From Bacteroidia bacterium (GTDB taxonomy: Bacteria > Bacteroidota > Bacteroidia > SpSt-205), in NCBI GenBank assembly GCA_025057135.1, contig JANWXY010000092.1:1-37387 (forward strand): a DNA stretch of 37,387 nt, in the 5' to 3' direction. Made by a program: the position numbers and the translations under genes. Shown here piece by piece: positions 7,136 to 13,939 of this stretch. Each line of letters opens with the position of its first letter. The stretch's first letter is position 1. The notes below the pieces were generated by a model. It did no database searches. It saw nothing but the letters and a program-made list of their open reading frames with translations, and was not told the DNA's origin.

Positions 7136-7708
7136 TTATGATTTAGACTTTTTTATGCGCGCTTCCAGAGAGAAAAACGAATCGGTGTCATCCAGGTACT
7201 CAAAGTAGTACTGAAGAAAGTCGTGGGACTTTCTGGCTAAGTCCAAGATGCTTATGGTAGGAATGCCACCGACTTGGGGGGGCATACCGGTGTTCTTGTT
7301 TTGAAGGAGGTCGTGATAGGCATCCCGAAGTTGCTCATCCTGTAAGCTATTTACCCAATCTATGAAAGATTTTATCATATAGACAGAACTGCTGGATACA
7401 CGGCGCCCTATGCTCACAGAGTATAGATAGGGCAGCTGTCGAACCAATAAAGTGGCATTCCCACGGTTCTGGTCCTCTCCGAGAGTGAAAGATTCCACCA
7501 TGATATTGAATAGCTTTTTGCTTACTCGGCGTTCCTCTTTAGTATCTTCTAACCGATACTCGACGAGATTCAAAACGTCTACCATGAAATCAGTCGTGAT
7601 AGGACCATTGTACATAAAGACAATGTTATTGTCCAGCATATTCCGATACAGGGGATATGCGTAGCTTAGCGCAGGCTCGTGTAAGAGCTCAGAATCTACG
7701 GCAATCAT
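7136..7708 (-). CDS. SiaB family protein with degenerate ATP-binding site (predicted pseudokinase)
   Basis: A 190-residue paralogue of the SiaB at 6177-6740. Both ends align well: NNIVFMYNGPITTDF at the start and DSFFSLEARI at the end. The catalytic motifs have decayed. Numbered from the upstream GTG 7714, the N-box reads FNIMVESFTLGEDQ, keeping Glu74 but with Leu78 where the intact copy has Asn63. The G-box GTAGLG is replaced by GIPTIS. About nine residues are also missing after the N-box. ATP and magnesium binding therefore look unlikely, while the fold should persist. I use ATG 7708, eight bases after a TATCTTTG box; GTG 7714 lies between box and ATG. It may bind SiaC as an antagonist or scaffold (inference). 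Confidence 0.85.
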   Translation of the reverse strand: MIAVDSELLHEPALSYAYPLYRNMLDNNIVFMYNGPITTDFMVDVLNLVEYRLEDTKEERRVSKKLFNIMVESFTLGEDQNRGNATLLVRQLPYLYSVSIGRRVSSSSVYMIKSFIDWVNSLQDEQLRDAYHDLLQNKNTGMPPQVGGIPTISILDLARKSHDFLQYYFEYLDDTDSFFSLEARIKKSKS

Positions 7709-7716
7709 ACCCACTA

Positions 7717-7724
7717 CAAAGATA
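7717..7724 (-). promoter_or_regulatory. Bacteroidota -7 promoter box TATCTTTG
   Basis: Perfect TAnnTTTG on the minus strand, eight bases before ATG 7708, in the gap after the phosphatase gene. It predicts an internal promoter for the SiaB/SiaC genes independent of the phosphatase. Confidence 0.6.
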
Positions 7725-7732
7725 GCTAAACC

Positions 7733-10474
7733 TCATAAACGCAAACCTACAACGGTGATATCGTCTGTCGGGGAGTTTTCCCCCATCCATCCACTTAGCT
7801 CTTCTAAGAGTTTGGTATGCTGTTCGCGCATAGGTAAGTGGGCCCATGTGGCGATAAACTCGCGGAAGCGACGATGTGAATATCGGCGTTGTCCGGTGGT
7901 ATCAAACTGGTCTATGTACCCATCAGTGTAGAGATACAATAAATCACCGCTTTGATAGGAGAAGGTATGCGTGGTGAAGTTCTTGAGCTTGTCCAGCCAG
8001 AGGGCGCCTCCGAGACCGGTAGGGGCTCCTGAGAGGAGATTCCAGCGCCCCTGTTGGCATACGAAAAGGGGGCGATGCGCTCCTGCGAATCGGACGATTC
8101 GCCGCTCAGGGTCTATGCTGCAAATAACGAGGTCCATGCCATCCTGCATAGCTTCTTGTTGGCTTGAGAGGAGCTGACGGAGCCGCGCGTCCATGTAGTA
8201 TAGAATTTCTGCAGGGTCCGTGATTCCCCTTTCTCTAATAGCTGATTCTATGAGAGTATAGCCTAAAAATGTCATAAAAGCCCCAGGGACGCCATGTCCT
8301 GTACAATCCACCACAGCGACTATGCGTTGCCCATGGGCTTCCCCGCACCAGTAAAAGTCTCCACCTACAACATCCCGCAGCCAGTGCAGAACAAAGCTAT
8401 CGGGGAAAATAGCTCGCAGTCCCTCCTCTCCGGGTAGGAGAGCGCCCTGGATGCGGCGAGCATAGGTGATGCTTTCCATGATATCCCGATTTTTTTCCTC
8501 CAACTCTTGCTTTTGGACCTCCAAAGTCTGGCGGGCTTGCTCTAAGCGAAGATTCTGATGGTGGAGCTGCTCCTGTACCTGCCGTAGCTCAGTGATATCC
8601 TGCAAAAGGATGACCATCGTCTCCACTTCCCCATCAGGGCCTACCTCGGGGATGCCGCGAACAGCCATTTTTCGCATGCCATAGACTGAGGGAAAATCTA
8701 TCTCCGCAGACTGAATACTCAATGTGCTGAATAGCTTATCAATAAAAACCGACCAAAAGCGAACCTCATCCAGGGAAAACCCAACCGAATAGATGGTATT
8801 TCTGATGTAGTGAGCAGGAGAGTATCCCGTGTACTTCTCTATCGTGGGATTTACATACAGAAAATGTCCCTCTCTGTCTGTGCGAAAGATAATGTCGGGG
8901 GAGTTTTCTACCAGAGACTGAAACTTTAGACGGGTACGATACTGCTTTTCGTACTCTATTTCCTCCGTAACATCTCGCAAGATCAGCAATACGGCTTCTA
9001 TTCCAGGATGAGATAAATAGTTGCGTCCCGTGGCTTCTAACCAGAGTAAGCGTCCATCTTTATGATGGTAGCGGAAACGAAGGGTTTGAGGTTGTCCATT
9101 AGAGGTGTGAGTGGAAAGAAGGGACTGGAAATACTGGCGGACCGGCTCAGCATCCATGCGTTCAACGGGGCGGAAAAAGACTTGCAGCTCCTCTTCGGAA
9201 TACCCTAAGAGGCGTCGTGTGGCTGGACTCAGGTACCGGGGACGACCTGTGGAGTCAAAAAATACAATCGCTTCCTGGAGATGTCCCACGATCGCTTCCC
9301 AGCGGCTGCGGAGGGATACGAGCTGCTTCTCTAAGTGCTGATAGTTCGCCTGGGTGTCTGAGGCTCGCTGTTCTATGAGTTCAAGTGTATATCGCAGGTC
9401 CTGATTGAGCTTCTGGTAATAGGCAGACTGATTTTCAAGGCGTTCAATTTGAGCTTTCAAAGCGGCTCTTTCCGAGGCGAGGGATGATTCGCGTTCCGCT
9501 TCTTCTCTGAGAAAATATCCGACGGCAAAAAATGGGGTGATCGCTTCTGCGAGCGTCTGCTGTTCGGCATCCCATTCGGTGAAGCTCGCTACATCCCACA
9601 CCCCCCGAATACTATCAGCAGCGATGACTGGCAATACAGCGACGGCTTGAGGGGGGGCTTTTCCTAAGCCTGAAAGCGCCTGCATGTACCCCTGAGGAAG
9701 CGAAGGTAGCCATAGAGGGCGCCCCTCCCGAGCGACTTGCCCAATCCACCCTTCACCGAGGAGAAATTTTTCAGGGGCATCCAGGGGATAGGCGTAACTA
9801 TAGAGCCGTCGTAGATACTCTCCTTCTACCTTGTAAAAAGCTCCCATCGCTGCGCCTATGGTTTCTATGAATAGGGGCCCAGCTTTGGCTAAATACCCTT
9901 CTACGGAGAGGCTCTGCTGTCCGAGGCGGAGAAACGTCTGACCGCTATTCAGGATTTTGGTGCGTATTTTTTCTGTAAAATGGTTTTGTTGAAACTGTTC
10001 AGCCAATCGGGAGCATAATCCCTGGAGTACAGGCGGCCAATCTGCAAGGGTAGGAGGCACAGTTTGTCGCTCCCGACGCAGGAGCTGATGGATGAAGTTC
10101 AGCGCATCGTTTAGTTCATCTACGATTTGGACTATCTCGCTAGTTTCTGATGGGGATGGGGGAGGGGGCTCGGTCTCTGTGATACCCTCCCACAGTATTC
10201 GCCGGAGACGCTCACGCAAATGAAGGACGGGGCGTGCTAAACGGGCCCACCACCAAAGGGCTAGTCCAATCAAAACGCCCAAGAGTATCAGTAAGACCAC
10301 ATATGCCCATATGTAAAGTGCTCGGTCCCAGTTTTCCCAAGCTGCTGAACCGCTCATTAGCGCTGCGTCTCGCTGGGTGATAATCCAGATTCCTCCCAGC
10401 ACTGAACCGCCGACGACAGCTACCAGTATAGCTAACCCAAACCCTAAATAATCCGCGATATTCCAGCGGCGCAT
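7733..10474 (-). CDS. Membrane-bound GAF-PAS-PAS-PP2C (SpoIIE-type) phosphatase, SiaA-like
   Basis: A 913-residue sensor phosphatase. It has two membrane segments (about 10-32 and 53-76) with a short 20-residue outside loop, then a HAMP-like/linker helix to about 135 interrupted by a Pro-rich stretch. A GAF domain (about 190-325), coiled coil (325-390), PAS 1 (395-505), PAS 2 (515-630) and coiled coil (630-668) follow. The C-terminal PP2C/SpoIIE domain (695-913) has complete metal-binding acidic residues: GGDFYW (Asp706), VVDCTGHGVPGA (Asp723), YTDGYID (Asp851) and TDDITVV (Asp904/905). By position and family it should dephosphorylate the adjacent SiaC proteins, as SiaA does. The start shares one base with the PEBP stop. 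The GAF and PAS domains suggest input from small ligands or redox state; no ligand can be assigned. Confidence 0.93.
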   Translation of the reverse strand: MRRWNIADYLGFGLAILVAVVGGSVLGGIWIITQRDAALMSGSAAWENWDRALYIWAYVVLLILLGVLIGLALWWWARLARPVLHLRERLRRILWEGITETEPPPPSPSETSEIVQIVDELNDALNFIHQLLRRERQTVPPTLADWPPVLQGLCSRLAEQFQQNHFTEKIRTKILNSGQTFLRLGQQSLSVEGYLAKAGPLFIETIGAAMGAFYKVEGEYLRRLYSYAYPLDAPEKFLLGEGWIGQVAREGRPLWLPSLPQGYMQALSGLGKAPPQAVAVLPVIAADSIRGVWDVASFTEWDAEQQTLAEAITPFFAVGYFLREEAERESSLASERAALKAQIERLENQSAYYQKLNQDLRYTLELIEQRASDTQANYQHLEKQLVSLRSRWEAIVGHLQEAIVFFDSTGRPRYLSPATRRLLGYSEEELQVFFRPVERMDAEPVRQYFQSLLSTHTSNGQPQTLRFRYHHKDGRLLWLEATGRNYLSHPGIEAVLLILRDVTEEIEYEKQYRTRLKFQSLVENSPDIIFRTDREGHFLYVNPTIEKYTGYSPAHYIRNTIYSVGFSLDEVRFWSVFIDKLFSTLSIQSAEIDFPSVYGMRKMAVRGIPEVGPDGEVETMVILLQDITELRQVQEQLHHQNLRLEQARQTLEVQKQELEEKNRDIMESITYARRIQGALLPGEEGLRAIFPDSFVLHWLRDVVGGDFYWCGEAHGQRIVAVVDCTGHGVPGAFMTFLGYTLIESAIRERGITDPAEILYYMDARLRQLLSSQQEAMQDGMDLVICSIDPERRIVRFAGAHRPLFVCQQGRWNLLSGAPTGLGGALWLDKLKNFTTHTFSYQSGDLLYLYTDGYIDQFDTTGQRRYSHRRFREFIATWAHLPMREQHTKLLEELSGWMGENSPTDDITVVGLRL

Positions 10475-10947
10475 CAGCGCTTCTGTCGCTTGTAAGTTAC
10501 ATAGGTTTGACCCTGCGCAAGGATTTTACCTGTCATGGCTGCGCGTAGTTTTTCCCATGTAACTGTACCTGAAAGAGAAAGCGGCTTAGCCAGGGCATAG
10601 ACTTCGGCAATGTACCGATGAGCCTCATCCTTTTTAGGAGGACAGGGGCCGCCGTATCCTATTTGACCGAAATCATTATATCCTTGGGAAAGGTTCTGAG
10701 ATTGGGCGGTTACTTGGGTCTCTCTGAGATTATAGACTATCCAGTGGATAAAAGTATCACCTGGTGCGTCAGGGTCATATAGGCGCAGGACATAGACCTG
10801 TGATGGTGCGGGTGCGCCTCCCCACTGAATAGTGGGAGGGATATTAGCCCCATCACAGGTATGTTCTACACCTATCGGACTCCCGGGCGGGAGGTCGCCG
10901 ATTTTCACCCACATCTGCAACCACCACATCAGCCCTAGAAGGCTCAT
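10474..10947 (-). CDS. YbhB/YbcL family (phosphatidylethanolamine-binding protein-like) protein
   Basis: A 157-residue PEBP-fold protein. Family motifs are CDGANIPPTIQW, LYDPDAPGDTFIHWIVYN (the DPDAP and HW ligand-site residues) and GYGGPCPP. The N-terminus has only a short hydrophobic stretch (LLGLMWWLQMWV), which could be a weak signal sequence or the first strand. Bacterial YbhB/YbcL proteins have no settled biochemical role; eukaryotic relatives regulate kinases. It lies between CheB (four-base gap) and the phosphatase (one-base overlap). A TAACTTTG box lies seven bases before the ATG. Any role in the kinase/phosphatase system is speculative. Confidence 0.9.
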   Translation of the reverse strand: MSLLGLMWWLQMWVKIGDLPPGSPIGVEHTCDGANIPPTIQWGGAPAPSQVYVLRLYDPDAPGDTFIHWIVYNLRETQVTAQSQNLSQGYNDFGQIGYGGPCPPKKDEAHRYIAEVYALAKPLSLSGTVTWEKLRAAMTGKILAQGQTYVTYKRQKR

Positions 10948-10951
10948 ACTT

Positions 10952-11533
10952 TCACAAAGTTATAGCTTGGATGCACACTTGTACGAAATCAGCGGCTTTG
11001 AATCGTGCGTTTGGCTCAAATAAAAGGAGGGCAGACTCGGGCATGGTCCGAATATCAGCATCTGTGGGCTCTTGGACAGCTGTGAAGTATCCCGCGCGAT
11101 GCATGAGATACATGCCGCGTGCTCCATCTTTATTAGCCCCAGAGAAAAGCGCCGCGGCTGCCCGTTTCCATCGGGCTTGGACTACCGATTCTAATAGAAC
11201 ATCAATGCTCGGCCTAGAAAAATGTACAGGCTCCTCCACCGATAGGCTAAAATAGCCTCCCGCCTCTACAAGTAAGTGGTAGTCTGCAGGGGCTATATAC
11301 ACATAACCGCCTTGGATTTGCGTTTTGTCATCTGGTTCGCAAACCTTCCAATCGTGGAGATGGCCTATAGCTTCCGCCATGCCTACTCTGGGGTTGCGCA
11401 TTCGGTGGAGGCATAAAACTATAGCTGTCTGAGGATAGTAAGGCATGTGATGTAGGAAGCTTCGGATGGGATTGAAGCTGCCAGCCGAACCGCCGATAAG
11501 CCACAGAAAAACTTCCCGCTTTTCCACCATCAT
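10952..11533 (-). CDS. CheB-type methylesterase domain, stand-alone
   Basis: A 193-residue protein consisting only of a CheB C-terminal methylesterase/glutamine deamidase domain, with no receiver domain. The catalytic triad is present: Ser16 (GGSAGS), His43 (CLHRM) and Asp136 (SGANKDGARG). GGYVYIAPADYHLLV is also typical of CheB. Normal CheB removes methyl groups from glutamates of chemoreceptors after phosphorylation of its receiver; here that control is absent and no chemoreceptor gene is visible. Two ATGs (11533 and 11530) are possible; both overlap the cheR stop. The adjacent phosphatase or coiled-coil proteins are possible alternative targets, but this is a guess. Confidence 0.9.
   Translation of the reverse strand: MMVEKREVFLWLIGGSAGSFNPIRSFLHHMPYYPQTAIVLCLHRMRNPRVGMAEAIGHLHDWKVCEPDDKTQIQGGYVYIAPADYHLLVEAGGYFSLSVEEPVHFSRPSIDVLLESVVQARWKRAAAALFSGANKDGARGMYLMHRAGYFTAVQEPTDADIRTMPESALLLFEPNARFKAADFVQVCIQAITL
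10955..10962 (-). promoter_or_regulatory. Bacteroidota -7 promoter box TAACTTTG
   Basis: Perfect TAnnTTTG on the minus strand inside the last codons of cheB, seven bases before the PEBP ATG at 10947. It could drive PEBP and the phosphatase separately from cheRB. Confidence 0.55.
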
Positions 11534-12363
11534 CTCTGCTTGCGAAAGATTCGCTCAGTGTCATTCACAGAGACTAATCGCTTGGCTGCTGAGCACCAGA
11601 AAAGGGACTCTTTCGTCCCTACCATTAGTATGCCTCCTGTGACCAAGCTATCAACCAGCTTCGTAACCACTTGATCTTGAAGGGCCGGCGTGAAGTAAAT
11701 AAGTAGATTCCGGCACAGAATCACCTCAAACTCCCCAAATGGATTTTCCGTCACGATATTGTGCCTAAGGAACTTCACATTCTGTAAAAGTTCGGGCCTG
11801 AATACCAGTTGATTATTGCTTTCCGCGGTATATTGGGTCAATGATTTTCCGGGAAAAACGGCTTGAAAGTTCTGCTCATAGAGAGGCTTGAGGCGTATGG
11901 GGTAGCGAGCCTGAGCGGCTTTTTCTATGGATATGTCATCTATATCCGTCGCAAAGATGCGCGCCTTATCATACAGACCGATTTCTTTGAGCAGGATGGC
12001 CATGGAGAGAACTTCCTCACCTGTGGATGCCCCTACGTGCCAAATCCTTATCTCGGGTAGAGTGAAAAGCGGAGGGAGAGCTTGCGTACGAAATGCAATC
12101 CATGCTGAGGGGTCCCGAAACAACTCTGTAGTAGAGACGGTAATCTCATTGATGAAGTAACGAATGTATTCGGGCTGCGTGAGAAGTCTATGATTGAGAA
12201 TAGTAAGCCCTGGGAGACCATATTTTTTTATCACGGACCCAAGACGTCGCTTGAGCGAGGCAGGGGCATAGCCACGAAAATCGTGTCCGTATTGTGTAAG
12301 CATTATCTGCATAAACTGCTCCAACTCTGCATCAGATATTTCAGGCAGGACCTCTATCAGCAC
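11530..12363 (-). CDS. CheR-type protein-glutamate O-methyltransferase
   Basis: A 277-residue CheR with the N-terminal helical domain (RRLGSVIKKYG, residues 39-49) and a SAM-binding domain. STTELFRD (77-84) and HVGASTGEEVLSMA (109-122) match the usual TEFFRD and GCSTGEE motifs, and ILCRNLLIYF supplies the late motif. It transfers methyl groups from SAM to glutamate side chains of receptors. The start is GTG 12363, four bases after the near-consensus box TATCTTTA; no in-frame ATG lies near. It is the first gene of the long minus-strand run and overlaps cheB by four bases. No TPR or receiver fusion is present. Confidence 0.92.
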   Translation of the reverse strand: MLIEVLPEISDAELEQFMQIMLTQYGHDFRGYAPASLKRRLGSVIKKYGLPGLTILNHRLLTQPEYIRYFINEITVSTTELFRDPSAWIAFRTQALPPLFTLPEIRIWHVGASTGEEVLSMAILLKEIGLYDKARIFATDIDDISIEKAAQARYPIRLKPLYEQNFQAVFPGKSLTQYTAESNNQLVFRPELLQNVKFLRHNIVTENPFGEFEVILCRNLLIYFTPALQDQVVTKLVDSLVTGGILMVGTKESLFWCSAAKRLVSVNDTERIFRKQR

Positions 12364-12367
12364 TCCA

Positions 12368-12375
12368 TAAAGATA
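12368..12375 (-). promoter_or_regulatory. Near-consensus -7 box TATCTTTA for the cheR-led run
   Basis: Seven of eight positions fit, since the last base of TAnnTTTG is A. It lies four bases before the cheR GTG. A TTG about 16 bases further upstream is a possible -33 element. The box overlaps the left arm of the palindrome at 12369-12388. Confidence 0.5.
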
Positions 12376-12388
12376 AGTCGTTATCTTT
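12369..12388. promoter_or_regulatory. Perfect 8-base inverted repeat at the divergent cheR / kinase promoter
   Basis: AAAGATAA, GTCG, TTATCTTT: arms 12369-12376 and 12381-12388 are exact reverse complements around a four-base spacer. Each arm contains most of the -7 element for one of the two divergent genes. It could be an operator, or simply the result of two back-to-back -7 boxes. Confidence 0.6.
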
Positions 12389-12389
12389 G
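12382..12389 (+). promoter_or_regulatory. Bacteroidota -7 promoter box TATCTTTG for the kinase pair
   Basis: Perfect TAnnTTTG, eight bases before ATG 12398. It predicts a leader of about 0-4 bases for the first kinase mRNA. Confidence 0.65.
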
Positions 12390-12397
12390 TACAAGTG

Positions 12398-13939
12398 ATG
12401 CAGGTTGGTAACTATGTTCTGCAGCAGGTTCTTGGCGAGGGTGGGATGGGGCGCGTTTGGTTGGCACAGCATATTCACCTCGGTACCTCTGCGGTAGTCA
12501 AGTCCTTGCATCCGCAGTATGCCCAGAATGAGCAGCTGCATCAGCGTTTTCTTGCGGAGGCACGCCTATTAGCACAGCTCAGGCACCCGGCGGTGGTTCG
12601 TTTGTACGACTTCACTATTCAGGAGGGCATTCCTTACCTGATTATGGAATATGTCCAGGGGGAAAGCCTGGAAAGTTATATTCAATCTCGTGGTACACTA
12701 TCGCTGCCGGAAATAATAACTATTCTTTCGCCGATCTTTGACGCCCTGAGATACCTTCATGCCCAGCGTGTCATACACCGAGATGTCAAACCATCTAACA
12801 TTCTGGTTCGTCCAGATGGTACGGGAAAGCTCATAGATTTCGGTATAGCCAAAGCTCTGGATGAGGACTTCAAGCTCACGAGGACCGGCACACAAATCGG
12901 TACCGCCCTGTACATGGCTCCTGAGCAGATCAAAGGTGAAGCAGTGTCCCCGCAGACGGATTTATATGCCATAGGACTGGTAATATACGAGTGCTTTTTT
13001 GGGCGTTTTCCATGGGAATGGCAAGGGCTAACTGCATTTCAAATATACCAGCGCCTTCTTACAGAGCCCCCACCGATTCCACAAACTACTCCCCCGGCGG
13101 TACAGGCCTTCTTCAATAAAGCGCTTGCTAAGGAGGTGGCTAATCGCTTTTCCTCCGCAGAAGAAATGCATCAGGCCCTCGTCGCTTTGAATCAGCGAGA
13201 CGGTGTAAAAAACAGTGCTGCTGTAGTCCATAGTAGCTCTGTATCTTCTGATACACAGGACTCCCCTGCCTTACAGAAAGATTTTACTCCTACACCTTCT
13301 CTCTCCTCTGCGTCAGTAGAAGCCTCTATTCCATCCACTGCTAAGCCGACCCGTTCGCCAGTATTTTCCCTGCTCATTCTCGGGGGCGTTCTCTTGGTGG
13401 CTGTTTTAGCTTTCTTCCTTTTCAGATTACTCAACTTCTCTGAGGATGCCGATATTTCCCCAAGGGATAGGATAAAGATTGCATCGGAGGACGATGAACT
13501 GCGAACCTCTAAGCCCGTAGACATTGGTGATAAAGTGCGGAACGACCTGCGTGAATACTTGCGTTCCTACGAGCCATCGGAAACCGTGGAAATCTTATGG
13601 GGCTCTATACCTACATCGCCGATCTATGATTACACGGGGACTTTATCAGTTCCAGTGACTGTGAATTACATAATGATTAGGGAAGATGTCGTGGAATCCT
13701 CCGAAGATTGCTATATCTCAGGGATACCGATAGGACCTCCGCTCGGCACGCAACGCGTATGGACTCACTATCGGGTGCGGTACTTATGTACTACTTCTGA
13801 TTATGCCAAGGTATCCTATGATTACAATCCTGTCTCAGACCACACCAGCTTTTCCATCCAGTTACCGCCTCGACCTGAGGATAACTGCCAAGAAGTAGAT
13901 AGGGAGCGTATTCGGGAAGAAAGAGGAGATTGCGAATGA
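12398..13939 (+). CDS. Membrane Ser/Thr protein kinase (Hanks type), first of pair
   Basis: A 513-residue kinase. The domain (about 5-265) is complete: glycine loop GEGGMGRV (13-20), Lys35 in VVKSL, Glu55, HRD at 127-129 within HRDVKPSNIL, DFG at 147-149 and APE at 174-176. A Ser/Thr/Pro-rich linker (about 270-320), likely disordered, leads to one membrane segment (322-345). About 165 extracytoplasmic residues with four Cys follow, belonging to no domain I recognise and without PASTA repeats. ATG 12398 is chosen over GTG 12395 because it sits eight bases after the -7 box and begins the conserved MQVGNYVL segment. The stop overlaps the second kinase start (ATGA). A PP2C phosphatase is encoded divergently. 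Confidence 0.92.
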   Translation: MQVGNYVLQQVLGEGGMGRVWLAQHIHLGTSAVVKSLHPQYAQNEQLHQRFLAEARLLAQLRHPAVVRLYDFTIQEGIPYLIMEYVQGESLESYIQSRGTLSLPEIITILSPIFDALRYLHAQRVIHRDVKPSNILVRPDGTGKLIDFGIAKALDEDFKLTRTGTQIGTALYMAPEQIKGEAVSPQTDLYAIGLVIYECFFGRFPWEWQGLTAFQIYQRLLTEPPPIPQTTPPAVQAFFNKALAKEVANRFSSAEEMHQALVALNQRDGVKNSAAVVHSSSVSSDTQDSPALQKDFTPTPSLSSASVEASIPSTAKPTRSPVFSLLILGGVLLVAVLAFFLFRLLNFSEDADISPRDRIKIASEDDELRTSKPVDIGDKVRNDLREYLRSYEPSETVEILWGSIPTSPIYDYTGTLSVPVTVNYIMIREDVVESSEDCYISGIPIGPPLGTQRVWTHYRVRYLCTTSDYAKVSYDYNPVSDHTSFSIQLPPRPEDNCQEVDRERIREERGDCE

